From Methylobacterium sp. FF17 (GTDB lineage: Bacteria > Pseudomonadota > Alphaproteobacteria > Rhizobiales > Beijerinckiaceae): a DNA stretch of 64,000 nucleotides. The stretch covers positions 2,790,001 to 2,854,000 of the forward strand of contig NZ_CP107532.1 of NCBI RefSeq assembly GCF_025813715.1. The letters run 5' to 3'. Under the pieces are notes generated by a model, which was not told the origin of the DNA, did not search any database, and saw nothing but the letters and a program-made list of their open reading frames with translations. The position numbers and the translations under genes were made by a program. Positions 8,601-16,907 of this stretch are shown in pieces. The number at the start of each line of letters is the position of its first letter. The stretch's first letter is position 1.

Positions 8601-10602
8601 GTGTTGTCCGTCGCACGGCCGCACCCGAGCCTACCCTCCAAGCATGGAACGACTGAACGCCCGGCCGGCTCGCACGGACCGGGCGTCTTCTTTCCCGACA
8701 TCGGACCGGACGCAGTGGGCTACAGGCACATCCCCGTCATCGTGAGGCCCTCGGACCCGAGCGCGACCCTGCGCGGGCGGAAGTGGGCGCTATTCTCCTT
8801 CGAGCACCCGGACGGCACGCTCTACCCCGTGGCCCGCATGAAGCGCCGGCCCCGCGTGCAGGGGTCCCGCGACGGCGAGTCCACGATCACCTTCGACGCC
8901 GGGCTGCTCTCGAACTGGAAAGACCTGCGCGACCAGGGCCTCGCCGCCCTGAAGCGGCTGATCGGTTTCCACCCCGTCTTCGTCTCGCCCCGGCGCCATA
9001 ATGATCCGATGGAGATCCTGGATGGTCACCGGCGCATCGGGCATTTCAACCGCGTGACCGGGGCCTACACGACGCCTAAGCTCCTCGGCGAAGGTCTGCA
9101 CATGCGGACCTTCCGGCCGGACGATTGGATCGGGTGGAACGCCGGCGGAGGCATCAACATCTCGGAAGCCGGGCAGGCCCTGCGCGGGGTTCAGGTCACG
9201 TGCACGGCGTCGTGGATGCAGCTGCTCCAGGGCATGCTCGACCTGTCGGCTGCGATCCGGCCCCTGTTCCCCGAGCTCAACGTGGGGCCCGCGTCCGACC
9301 CGAAGTCCCTGTTCGGCGGCTACGACCCCAGCGTCGTCATCGCGTCCGGCCGCGTCGCGACGCTGACGCCGGACGAGTTCGAGCGCGGCTTCCCGCAGGC
9401 AGGCGCCTCGATCGCCGGCGGCTCCGGCTACACGGTCGTGAAGTCCGTCGTGACGAAGGTCGACCCGAAGCGGTTCGCTGAAGGCCCGCAGCCCAAGAGC
9501 GTCGGTTCCGTGCACGGGACGAAGGGGAAGCACGTCTACGTCCGGAAGGAGGGGGAGCCGAAACCCGATCCCGCCGATGCATATGCCGTCAACCTCGACG
9601 TGACGTACTACGACGTCGAGCTCGTCCTGGCCTACGTGGCGCAGCAGAAGCGAGAGGAGACCGTCAGCTTCCTCGTCCTCAACGCCACGTGCTCGGACCC
9701 GGACGCGCCGATCAAGACCTTGGACATGCGGACCGAGGACCCGTCGATCGACCAGACGACCGTGCCCTGGCTGCCCCGGACCCACTACGTCCCGGCCGAC
9801 GTCCGGCGCGTCGGCTGGAACTGCTGGCTCTGCGCCAAGGAACACGTGAGCGCGTCCTTCGCCGGCGACGTCCAGGCCGGGCGCTGGACCCTGGCGCTGG
9901 CGCTGGCGCTGGCGAACCAGAGCTACACCGGGGGGGCCGGGGGCCGGACGTTCTGGCACCTGCCGTCCGGGATCAACGCCCTGTTCACGGTCGTCCTCAA
10001 GGCGACCAAGATGCTCGCCCTCGCGCAGAGGAGGAATCCGTACGAGTTTTCGGTGCCCTTCGAGGACATCGTGGCGGACGGGTTCTCGACGGCGTGGAAG
10101 GCCCGCATCGAGGCCGACAACCTCGACCTGCCGGGCGGCCGGGCCGAGGGGAAGGTCGTGTCCCTGACGGTCCGGGACGAGGCGGGGCCGGGGGGGCTTT
10201 GCCAAGGCGACGATCCGGATCGCGGCCTGCGACGGGGCCGGGCTCGCCAGCGACACTGGCTCCCTCACCGTGGGCTACACGGACCAGGACTGGGGCCGCG
10301 TCTCGATCGCCAAGTTCGCGGGCTACCCGCCTTCGCCGGAGCCGGTCGCGGGCGGGGAGGCGTACCTGGAGAACTCCGTCGCGGGCCAGATCCTCTACGT
10401 CCGGGAGGACGACTACCAGCGCGGCGTCGCGGGCCGGTCCGACGCCTTGGCCAACGATCCAGAACAGCTGCTCCGGAAGGTGCCGACGAAGATCATCTTC
10501 GCCATGGTGTGGAGGCGGCCTCAACCAGGCGCTTCCGGGCGGACGCGGCGAGGTAGAGCACGGCGTCGTCGAGCGCCGCTCGCATCTCCTTGGCCTTCGT
10601 GA
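8601..10602 (+). pseudogene. Large hypothetical protein interrupted by a frameshift
   Basis: I do not recognise this protein. Coding is convincing from about 8690 (GVFFPDIGPDAVGYRHIPVI) to about 10180, where a run of seven Gs (within 10188-10198) shifts the frame. In the other frame the sequence continues naturally as GFAKATIRIAACDGAG through EQLLRKVPTKIIFAMVW to about 10512, then becomes arginine-rich until a stop at 10602. One fewer G would restore a single protein of about 640-665 residues. A WNCWLCAKEH motif (two cysteines and a histidine) and a LALALALA stretch encoded by a short CTGGCG tandem repeat (about 9891-9914) are the only features noted. GTG at 8601 is a possible start without a clear ribosome site. 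A sequencing error cannot be excluded. Confidence 0.5.
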
Positions 10603-10657
10603 CCCCAGCGCGCTTGAACGCGGTGGTGTCGACCTTCACTCGGCTCGTCGTCGTCAT
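10493..10657 (-). CDS. Small hypothetical protein (54 aa)
   Basis: The predicted protein (starting MTTTSRVKVDTTAFKRAG) has a natural-looking composition for a short helical protein, with KEMRAALDDAVLYLAASARKR forming a probable amphipathic helix. It lies antisense to the degenerate 3' end of the large interrupted gene, which suggests that a rearrangement joined the two. No ribosome site or domain is evident. Treat it as a candidate only. Confidence 0.35.
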   Translation of the reverse strand: MTTTSRVKVDTTAFKRAGVTKAKEMRAALDDAVLYLAASARKRLVEAASTPWRR

Positions 10658-10761
10658 GGGTTTAGGCTCGCGCCACTTAATGCGACGGCCAACACACGGC
10701 CCGCCGTCGGGCGCACGGCGGCCCATTTCAGGCGCACGTCGGGCGCACGTAGCCCTTCAAA

Positions 10762-10796
10762 CTGAATACTCGTTCAGGGAGCCGTCACATGTGACG
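10762..10796. promoter_or_regulatory. Inverted repeats upstream of the 127-aa gene
   Basis: Two palindromes lie together: CTGAA-N6-TTCAG at 10762-10777 and the perfect 14-mer CGTCACATGTGACG at 10783-10796. They are 30-70 bases upstream of the start at 10829, where an operator would be expected. The regulator is unknown. Confidence 0.4.
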
Positions 10797-10828
10797 TAAC
10801 TTGCTAGCCCCGGGTGTAGTCTCCCTTC

Positions 10829-11212
10829 ATGCGCGAGACATCCTACGCCCCAGTCCATTCCTACCTCGAAACAGGCGCACGCCGCATCGGGAGGATACGC
10901 CGCCAGACGGCCGGCCGCATGCGCGACTTGCGGCAGCGCTGGCGCGACGTCGGCCGCCCGGATCCGGCGACCCTCGACCGGGCCGTGGTCGACGCCCTGC
11001 GCGACGCCATCCACGCCCTCGTCGTGGACGGCGCCGTGGTGGGCACGCTCGATCCCGCGGACATCATCCGGCGCACGGCCCATCAGCTCGTGGAGCGGAC
11101 GCAGCGGGCCAAGGAGGCCGGCAAGGAAGGCGTCGTCTACGACCGGAACGAAGTCGCGGACGCGCTGCGCCTGCGCCTGCTCTCTCCCCCGAAAGCCGGC
11201 GTCATCGTGTGA
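10829..11212 (+). CDS. Hypothetical protein (127 aa)
   Basis: I see no recognisable domain. The protein is arginine-rich near its N-terminus (RRIGRIRRQTAGRMRDLRQR) and helical throughout, with LDRAVVDALRDAIHALVVDG in the middle. Codon third positions are strongly GC, as in real genes here. It may be a small DNA- or RNA-associated island protein. The start ATG at 10829 follows the palindromes at 10762-10796. Confidence 0.5.
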   Translation: MRETSYAPVHSYLETGARRIGRIRRQTAGRMRDLRQRWRDVGRPDPATLDRAVVDALRDAIHALVVDGAVVGTLDPADIIRRTAHQLVERTQRAKEAGKEGVVYDRNEVADALRLRLLSPPKAGVIV

Positions 11213-11389
11213 CGGCAATCCCCGTTTCTCCCGATAGGAGTAACGGGAGGACAGACCTCGACCTCTCCGAACGACCTCTCGTAACTGTGCGGTAACCACG
11301 GCCTGTGGAAACCCGAAAATCCGCTGGACAGCGATTCGCGCCCAGGTGCCTCATAGGGACGTGAGATCGCCCCGCACCGGAGACGCCCG

Positions 11390-11704
11390 ATGTCCCACTT
11401 CGCCCACCTCTCGATCGAAGCCGGATCGCGCGTCATCCAGGGTGCCGCCCTCACCACCATGGCCGTCGACACCTTCTTCAGCGAGCTCGACAGTCAGCGC
11501 CGGGCCGGCGTGTCGTCCGTGGAGTGCCTCGTCGCCGAGCTCGCTCGCACGCGTCAGTCCGCTGCAGCTGCGCACGCCGAGATCGTCCGTCTCCGCTCTG
11601 AGCTCGCCTCGTGCGCGGGCGCCCTCGGGGCGGAGCGGGCCCGGGCGGAGAGTGCCGAGCGCGACCTTGCCAAGGTCTTCAAGGCCATTGGCTTCCGCCG
11701 ATGA
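11390..11704 (+). CDS. Hypothetical coiled-coil protein (104 aa)
   Basis: The second half (ECLVAELARTRQSAAAAHAE through ERARAESAERDLAKVFKAI) has heptad spacing of hydrophobic residues and is probably a coiled coil. The first half (GSRVIQGAALTTMAVDTFFS) is mildly hydrophobic. No family is recognised. It is transcribed rightward, separated by about 180 bases from the previous gene, and ends opposite a minus-strand gene. Confidence 0.45.
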   Translation: MSHFAHLSIEAGSRVIQGAALTTMAVDTFFSELDSQRRAGVSSVECLVAELARTRQSAAAAHAEIVRLRSELASCAGALGAERARAESAERDLAKVFKAIGFRR

Positions 11705-11754
11705 AAAAACCTGCCGGAGGACCGGCGGGCTTGGTGGCGGGTAGGGCGGGCTGA

Positions 11755-12297
11755 TCAGCGACGGGGCGCGCCGTAGGTGTATTGGGGCGCGAACCCGAGT
11801 TCGGCCAACGCCTCCGTCAAGTCGACCGAGCGGGGCGAGGCGTTCGTCCCGCCCGTGGCGCCCTTGCTCGCGACATGGCGAACCGGCTCGGGGGAGATTG
11901 CCGGCAGGTGGAAGGGTCCCTCGGCGTTCGAGCCGCCGAGGCCGGCGTTGATGTGGCGCTGGAGCCGCTCGCTCGGGCACCCGATGACGTGCCCTAGCTG
12001 CGTCGGCGACAGGCCCGCGATCCACGACGCGAGGGGCGCCGGCAGGGGGACTGGAAGGTCGTGGCGCTGGTGCGTGTAGAGCCGCGCGCGGGCGTGCTGG
12101 CGGACGAGCTCAGCGACCGGGTGGGTGTCGGAGCGGATCTCCGCCGCCGGTGCGACGGGATTGGCGCGCACGACGTCGAGGGCGGCGGTGGCCACGCTCT
12201 CCGCCGTGGGGCGGCCGCGCAGGCCGAAGAGTTCGAAGGGCAAGCGCAGGATCCCGAGGATGGCGGCGATCAAGGCGGCGAAGAACCTGGCAAACAT
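11755..12297 (-). CDS. Hypothetical protein with N-terminal hydrophobic segment (180 aa)
   Basis: Residues 1-25 (MFARFFAALIAAILGILRLP) form a hydrophobic helix that is either an uncleaved signal anchor or a membrane-binding segment. The rest is polar, with WIAGLSPTQLGHVIGCPSER resembling a short helix-turn-helix-like unit, but not enough to name it. It is the downstream member of a minus-strand pair with the 287-residue gene at 12363-13226. No function is assigned. Confidence 0.5.
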   Translation of the reverse strand: MFARFFAALIAAILGILRLPFELFGLRGRPTAESVATAALDVVRANPVAPAAEIRSDTHPVAELVRQHARARLYTHQRHDLPVPLPAPLASWIAGLSPTQLGHVIGCPSERLQRHINAGLGGSNAEGPFHLPAISPEPVRHVASKGATGGTNASPRSVDLTEALAELGFAPQYTYGAPRR

Positions 12298-12362
12298 GGG
12301 GACCTCCTGAAGGCGGGGAGCGTCCCCGCCGGTGATGGGATGATGCCTCGGGACGTAGAAAG

Positions 12363-13226
12363 TCAGAGGGCGAGGGCGGGCTGATCGTCCGTCTCGCGAC
12401 GCCGGCGACGCGTCGGGATCTCACCGAACAGCGTCAGGTTCGCCTCGTCGGAGAGCTGCCTCCTATGCCCATGGAGGAGAGCCAAGGCGTGCGTGGTCTC
12501 GCCCTGATCCAGGCTCTCGCGCTCGCTGAGGAGATGCCCGGTCCAGCACGTGGCCTGGCTCCAGCCAGCTCCGTTCTGAACGGCTGCCCAATCGGTATCG
12601 AGCTCGCTCAGGAACCGGCAGGCGGCCAAGGCGGCTGCCTGGACAGCCGGGTCCGCGGCCCGGGCGAACCAAACCGCGGGGGGCGTCCTTCCGAGGTGCT
12701 CCTCCGCGCGGGCAGCGTTGGCCTCCGCGTTCGACAGGAAGCGCTGGGCTGACCGGAGGCCGTAAGATGTCCATGCCTCCTCGGCCGCGAGATCGCGCGC
12801 CTCCGTTAGAGACCGCTGCAACGCCCACGGACGCTCTGCGAGAAGTCTGATGAGCTCGGCGCGGACCGGGACGGCTAGCGGCGCGGTGTCGGCAAGGTCA
12901 CGCTGGTGGCGCTCCTCCTCCGCACGGGCGCGCTTCTCACGGACAGCGGCCGCCTCGGCGACCACGCGATCGACCTCGGCGCGGAGGGCGGGCTCGTCGA
13001 ACGCGATGCCGGTATCCCACCAGCAGGGCTGCATCGTGCCGGTGGCGTTGGCCCGGTCGGTCCACGAATACCCGGCCGCGGTCATGACGCCCCGCGCGTG
13101 GCGGTAGGCGTCGTGCCAGGCCTGCGGGGCGTCCGGGCAGATCCAAAGGGAGAGCTCGTGGCCGTAGCGGCGGTGGACGCCGACGGGGGTCCAGACGGCG
13201 CCGAAGGTGAGAGGGGGCGTGGCCAT
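12363..13226 (-). CDS. Hypothetical protein (287 aa)
   Basis: This is a soluble, tryptophan-containing protein with a charged helical middle (VAEAAAVREKRARAEEERHQ) and no recognisable motif. It is divergent from the HTH gene at 13545, sharing a repeat-rich control region of about 320 bases, and precedes the 180-residue gene by 65 bases. The composition is clearly coding. Co-regulation with the rightward array is likely but inferred. Confidence 0.55.
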   Translation of the reverse strand: MATPPLTFGAVWTPVGVHRRYGHELSLWICPDAPQAWHDAYRHARGVMTAAGYSWTDRANATGTMQPCWWDTGIAFDEPALRAEVDRVVAEAAAVREKRARAEEERHQRDLADTAPLAVPVRAELIRLLAERPWALQRSLTEARDLAAEEAWTSYGLRSAQRFLSNAEANAARAEEHLGRTPPAVWFARAADPAVQAAALAACRFLSELDTDWAAVQNGAGWSQATCWTGHLLSERESLDQGETTHALALLHGHRRQLSDEANLTLFGEIPTRRRRRETDDQPALAL

Positions 13227-13362
13227 AGCGGAGAGGTTCCGGTGGGGTGGGTGGCCGCGTCAGCAAATACGCTGACTGACTGAATGTACTCCCGGCCAAG
13301 CCTCCCACAAGAGAACAACGTGATCAAAAAGCGGGCATCGCTCCAACAAATCCGACGCCTAT

Positions 13363-13431
13363 CACAACAGCCGTCACAACAGCCTGTTGTGGCAAGCTGT
13401 TGTGGCAAGAGTAGCGCCCCGTTGTGGCAAG
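13363..13431. promoter_or_regulatory. Repeat-rich divergent control region (operator cluster)
   Basis: The motif CTGTTGTGGCAAG occurs at 13384-13396 and 13397-13409, and CGTTGTGGCAAG at 13420-13431. Inverted half-sites CACAACAG are at 13363-13370 and 13375-13382. The central pair forms a perfect 17-bp palindrome, CACAACAGCCTGTTGTG (13375-13391). This sits between divergent genes starting at 13226 and 13545, the second of which is a small HTH protein, so these are probably its operators. TTGACC at about 13463 could be a -35 element, but I cannot place a convincing -10. Confidence 0.6.
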
Positions 13432-13544
13432 CGATTTCCGTCCAATTACCTGAAAAGAGGGCTTGACCGGGCGTGCGATATACCCCGATCATCGCTTAGC
13501 AGGCACGCTGATCGGCGGTCTGCTTCCTCACAGGAGTACCCGTT

Positions 13545-13763
13545 ATGGCAAGGAGCGCGGGGGCGCAGGCCCCTTTGCGGGCGCTGGAACGCGCCATCAG
13601 GAGAGCCGGGTCGGCCAGGTCGTGGGCGACCAAGGCCGGTGTGTCCGAGGCGTATGTCAGCGACGTTCGCCTCGGACGCCGCGACCCCGGTCCGGCCGTC
13701 CTCGCCGCCCTCGGGATGCAGCGCATCGTGCGCTACGGCCGCATCGAGGAGGCCCGCTCGTGA
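13545..13763 (+). CDS. Small HTH transcriptional regulator (Cro/YdaS-like)
   Basis: This 72-residue protein is almost entirely one helix-turn-helix: LRALERAIRRAGSARSWATK then AGVSEAYVSDVRLGRRDPGP, the arrangement of Cro/YdaS-type phage regulators. It is the first gene of a long rightward array and lies directly behind the operator cluster at 13363-13431, which suggests autoregulation and control of the divergent gene. Its stop overlaps the GTG of the next gene (GTGA), so the two are translationally coupled. The DNA-binding call is good; the target sites are inferred. Confidence 0.65.
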   Translation: MARSAGAQAPLRALERAIRRAGSARSWATKAGVSEAYVSDVRLGRRDPGPAVLAALGMQRIVRYGRIEEARS

Positions 13764-14311
13764 TCAAGTGGACGCCCGAGGCGAAGAATTTTGTCCTCAC
13801 TCTATGTGACACGCAGAAGCTCAGCGGGTCTCAGATCGCCGACCGGTTGGCCGCCGAGCACGACCTCGTCGTGACGAAGAGCGCCGTCATCGGTGTCGCC
13901 TTCCGTGCGGGACGGAGCTTCTCCGGCCCGCGCTCCACGGCATGCCTCGCCGCCGCCCGGGCCGCCCGGGCCGCGCGCGTCGGCCGCACTGATGAACAGC
14001 GCCGCCGGGACCGCGAGCGCAAAGCCGCCAAAGCCGCGACGGCAGTCCCCAAGCCCGCCTCGGCGCCCAAGCAGACGCCGCGGCCAGCCATCCCCGCCGG
14101 GATCCCCACGTCCCTGCGGATCCCCCTGACGCAGATCGGCGAGGCGCAGTGCCGGTTCATCGCCGACGACCCGCTCGCCGGGCCGGCTACGTGCTGCGGG
14201 CATGCGACCCAGCACGGCTCGCCCTGGTGCCCGGGACACTACGCGCTCTGCACCGTGCCCGTCCGCAAGGCCGTCTCGCTCTGGCAGCCTGAACACAGGA
14301 GGGCGGCATGA
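13760..14311 (+). CDS. GcrA-like cell-cycle regulator homologue
   Basis: This 183-residue protein begins IKWTPEAKNFVLTLCDTQKL and continues SGSQIADRLAAEHDLVVTKSAVIGVAFRAG, the layout of the GcrA DNA-binding domain (WT-x(8-12)-L-x-(G/S)-x-S-x-xQIA ... AVIG). The C-terminus keeps the family CRFI...CCGH...WCPGH pattern. GcrA of alphaproteobacteria is a sigma70 cofactor that reads CcrM-methylated GANTC sites. Island copies may retune host cell-cycle transcription. The GTG start at 13760 has GAGGAGG about eight bases upstream and overlaps the HTH gene; the stop overlaps the next ATG (ATGA). The linker between domains is alanine/lysine rich. Confidence 0.7.
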   Translation: MIKWTPEAKNFVLTLCDTQKLSGSQIADRLAAEHDLVVTKSAVIGVAFRAGRSFSGPRSTACLAAARAARAARVGRTDEQRRRDRERKAAKAATAVPKPASAPKQTPRPAIPAGIPTSLRIPLTQIGEAQCRFIADDPLAGPATCCGHATQHGSPWCPGHYALCTVPVRKAVSLWQPEHRRAA

Positions 14312-15285
14312 GCGACATCGGCTACGACTACGAAGGGGACGACGACAGCGCGGCCGGGGACGCCGAGCTCGACCTGATCCACCGCGCGGCGATCGAGACT
14401 TGCCTCGCGGCCGGTCTCGACCTGCGCGGGGTGCGGTTCACCGATCTCGGTCAGGTGGCCGAGGACATCGCCGAGGGCGAGCCCTGGTGCCTGACTGAAC
14501 TCGCTGGCCTGCAGTTCTACAAGTACGGCCTGTGGGACGGGTTTCTGGAAGAGCGTGTCATGCCGAAGGACGGCGACCGCCTCTCCCTCAAACGGGCGCC
14601 GGAGAACGAGCACGACGCGAACGCCGTCGAGGTCTGGTGGCGGAACGGGCTGAGGCTCGGGCACCTGCCGCGCGCCGTGGCCGCCGTCGTCGCCGGCCCC
14701 CTCGACATCGGGTTGCGGTGCCGAGCCTTCATCGCCGACGGCGGCACGGGGGAGGCGTGGACGGCCAAGGCACTCCTCGTCGGCGAGGCGGTGCGGGGGC
14801 TCCACGAGAAGCGGATCGCCCACGTCATCGCGGACGCCATCCGAGAGCACGAGGGGCGAGAGCTAGATCAGGCTGCACGGCGACGCAGCCTGGGTCTTCA
14901 CAACGGCATCCGCTTCGACATGGAGCAGGACGAGCGTCGGAAGCGTCGCATCGTCCAGGCCGTTAACGCCCTCCTGCCGGGCGAGGCCTTCGAGATCGAG
15001 CCGCCGGCTCTTGGGTGGTGCGATCTCTTCACGATCGAGCGGATCCTCGACGTGTCCCGCTCGACCGCCCGCCGCCTTGCGGAGCGGGCCGGGTCGAAGA
15101 TCGAGGTCCACCGGCGGGGCTGGTACGCGACCGGCACTCACGTCGAGGTCACGTCCCGCCTACAGGACGCGATGCGGGACTGGGCCGCCCATCCAGTCCG
15201 GAGGATCACGCACGAGGACGTCCGGCTCGGTACTGGCAGCATCGTCGCCCCGGCGCCGCGGTCCGCCGACGACATCCCCTTCTGA
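14308..15285 (+). CDS. HIRAN-domain protein
   Basis: Residues about 63-142 form a HIRAN domain: LTELAGLQFYKY, then LSLKRAPENEHDANAVEVWW and GLRLGHLPRAVAAVVAG. HIRAN domains bind single-stranded 3' DNA ends in eukaryotic HLTF and occur in bacteria near phage and repair genes. The C-terminal third has LFTIERILDVSRSTARRLAE, a possible second DNA-binding helix pair. It is translationally coupled to the GcrA-like gene. I infer a role in DNA processing for the mobile element; the catalytic partner is not obvious. Confidence 0.65.
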   Translation: MSDIGYDYEGDDDSAAGDAELDLIHRAAIETCLAAGLDLRGVRFTDLGQVAEDIAEGEPWCLTELAGLQFYKYGLWDGFLEERVMPKDGDRLSLKRAPENEHDANAVEVWWRNGLRLGHLPRAVAAVVAGPLDIGLRCRAFIADGGTGEAWTAKALLVGEAVRGLHEKRIAHVIADAIREHEGRELDQAARRRSLGLHNGIRFDMEQDERRKRRIVQAVNALLPGEAFEIEPPALGWCDLFTIERILDVSRSTARRLAERAGSKIEVHRRGWYATGTHVEVTSRLQDAMRDWAAHPVRRITHEDVRLGTGSIVAPAPRSADDIPF

Positions 15286-15296
15286 GGAGACAGAGC

Positions 15297-15797
15297 ATGG
15301 CTATCGACCCCCACCGCATCGCCTGCCGCGACGGCGTTGTCTTCTTCGTTCGGGAGCGCGCAACCGGCACGATCGTCGTCTCCGCGCTCCACGACGACGC
15401 CGTTTCCCTCTCCTGCGGCCTCTCCCGGTACCGCGCGCCCCATCGCCCCGGAGAGGCCTACGCCGAGCACACGAGTATGCCAGTCGAGCGTGTGCGCGCC
15501 TACGCGATCGGCCATGTCGGCGTCGCGGAGGGCGGGCCCGTTGCGGTCGCCCTTCTGAAGCGGCTGCCCTCCGAGGCCTCCAAGGGCGCCGAGGGGGTCG
15601 CCCCCTCCGCGAGCTTTCCCGCAGCGGGGGGATCCGGTGTGGCCGGGCGGCCCGAGGCCTCGGCTGTCCCCGGGGCACCTGATCAACGCCTCGGCGCAGG
15701 ACTTCCGCAGGTGGAGGTCGACGTCCTGACGCCGGAGATCATCGACGCGCGGCGGTTCCTCGCCGTGCTCGACGGGCCGCATCTCCTCGACGGCTAG
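15297..15797 (+). CDS. Hypothetical protein (166 aa) ending at an in-frame amber codon
   Basis: The ATG at 15297 is preceded by GAGGAG, 11 bases after the HIRAN gene stop. The N-terminal 90 residues (CRDGVVFFVRERATGTIVVS) look like a compact alpha/beta domain of unknown type; a low-complexity linker follows, then VDVLTPEIIDARRFLAVLDG. The frame stops at TAG (15795-15797) but continues without interruption for 71 more sense codons with the same composition. The functional protein may therefore be longer (see the next feature). Confidence 0.55.
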   Translation: MAIDPHRIACRDGVVFFVRERATGTIVVSALHDDAVSLSCGLSRYRAPHRPGEAYAEHTSMPVERVRAYAIGHVGVAEGGPVAVALLKRLPSEASKGAEGVAPSASFPAAGGSGVAGRPEASAVPGAPDQRLGAGLPQVEVDVLTPEIIDARRFLAVLDGPHLLDG

Positions 15798-16013
15798 GAG
15801 CCTGCGACGGACGCAGAGGCTCTGCGCGTCTGGCAGAACCGCGGCTCGATCGCCCTACGAGCGTACACGAGCCTCGCCGTCCGGCTCGGGCCTGGGTCCG
15901 AGCGGCACCCTCTCTACCGCGAGGCGGTCGCCCTGAGGGACAGGGCGCTGTCCCACGTGCGGGACACGATCCCACACACCAACACCTACACCCCGCACCG
16001 ACAGGCCGGCTGA
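15798..16013 (+). other. In-frame coding extension beyond the amber stop
   Basis: From 15798 to the TGA at 16011-16013 the frame of the previous gene stays open and reads like a real protein: EALRVWQNRGSIALRAYTSL, then SERHPLYREAVALRDRALSH. Third codon positions are mostly G or C and no other gene covers this stretch. It is either the C-terminus of the upstream gene separated by a recent amber mutation, a natural readthrough extension, or a small separate gene starting at a non-ATG codon. I cannot decide between these. Confidence 0.5.
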
Positions 16014-16039
16014 ATTTTCAGCCGCCCCCCACCCCGAGC

Positions 16040-16075
16040 TTGACTTCGCTAACCTTGTCCATATATTGATGGACA
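16040..16075 (+). promoter_or_regulatory. Sigma70-like promoter overlapped by a 7+7 bp palindrome
   Basis: TTGACT at 16040-16045 and TATATT at 16062-16067 are separated by 16 bp, a good sigma70-type promoter by eye. The -10 element lies inside TGTCCAT-N6-ATGGACA (16056-16075), a perfect inverted repeat that would act as an operator. It drives the gene at 16119 and probably those downstream, so it is a likely internal repressible promoter of the array. Confidence 0.6.
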
Positions 16076-16118
16076 TGAGCTGGCCATGCCGGCTCATTCA
16101 CGAAGGGAAACCTCGATC

Positions 16119-16820
16119 ATGACGAAATCTTACAACCGCGGCGCCATCCTGCGCGCTGCCTGGTCCCAGGCCAAGTGGATCGCCGCGCTCATCGGCAGGC
16201 CTGTGCGCCAGTTCATCGGTGCCGCCATGCGGAAGGCCTGGTCGCTGGCGGAGGAGACCCCCGCCGCCCCGGCCATGGTCCCGCAGCCGGTCCAGCAGCA
16301 GCAGGCGTGCGCGGCCCCGTCCTCCTCAACTGACGCGTCCCAGCCGGTTTCCTCGGCCGTTACGTCGGAGCCTCCCGCCGTTGAGCCCTGCGCGACGTAC
16401 CGCTTCGGCCGGATGGACAGCCGATGCCGCGGTTGGGAGCAGGTCCTACGCGAGGGCACGCCGCTGCCCGCCCCCGAGGACATCACCGGCGCAGGCGACC
16501 TCCCGGGGCGGTACGCGCCCGACCGCGGGGAGGAGGAGCTCTTCGGGACCGACGCGGTCCTGCTGGGGGAGGAGAGGCACCATCGCAAGTCGCGGGGGTG
16601 GACGTATAGGCTCCACGTTCGCAACCCCGCCACGGGCGAGATCGTGGAGATGATCCCAACGGCGGAGCACAAGGCTCAGATCAAGGCGTGGATCCTAACG
16701 GGGCATCTCGACCTGCCTGTCGAGATCCTGAAGGGCGCCGGGGAGATCGCCGGGATGGTGCGCATCCTCGCCGCGATCCGGGCCGGCGCCTCGATCGAAG
16801 TCCTCGCTTCCTGCGGTTGA
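16119..16820 (+). CDS. Hypothetical protein (233 aa)
   Basis: The start ATG at 16119 (MTKSYNRGAILRAAWSQAKW) lies about 50 bases behind the promoter at 16040-16067; an upstream ATG at 16086 is an alternative. The N-terminal 40 residues are basic and amphipathic, residues 50-90 are a glutamine/serine/proline-rich linker, and the C-terminal 140 residues include WTYRLHVRNPATGEIVEMIP followed by a hydrophobic helix (AGMVRILAAIRAG). No domain is recognised. Confidence 0.5.
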   Translation: MTKSYNRGAILRAAWSQAKWIAALIGRPVRQFIGAAMRKAWSLAEETPAAPAMVPQPVQQQQACAAPSSSTDASQPVSSAVTSEPPAVEPCATYRFGRMDSRCRGWEQVLREGTPLPAPEDITGAGDLPGRYAPDRGEEELFGTDAVLLGEERHHRKSRGWTYRLHVRNPATGEIVEMIPTAEHKAQIKAWILTGHLDLPVEILKGAGEIAGMVRILAAIRAGASIEVLASCG

Positions 16821-16907
16821 CCGCCCTCGGCTGGGTCCGACTCCCGGTCTCCATCCCCATCCGAAATCCGAGCAGGCCTAGGCCGCTTCTCCGCGAAGGA
16901 TCCCGCC

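Noticed and set aside
9891..9915. Short tandem CTGGCG repeat as a possible phase-variable tract
   Set aside because: The unit is six bases, so length changes keep the frame and only add Leu-Ala pairs; it is unlikely to act as a switch.
13363..13431. CRISPR-like repeats
   Set aside because: Repeat units are only 8-13 bases with irregular spacing and inverted copies, which fits operators and not a CRISPR array. No cas gene is present.
12363..13544. A frame on the minus strand running from the 287-aa gene into the repeat region (13082-13492)
   Set aside because: It translates the operator repeats into cysteine-rich sequence (CCDGCCD) and overlaps a better gene; treated as non-coding.
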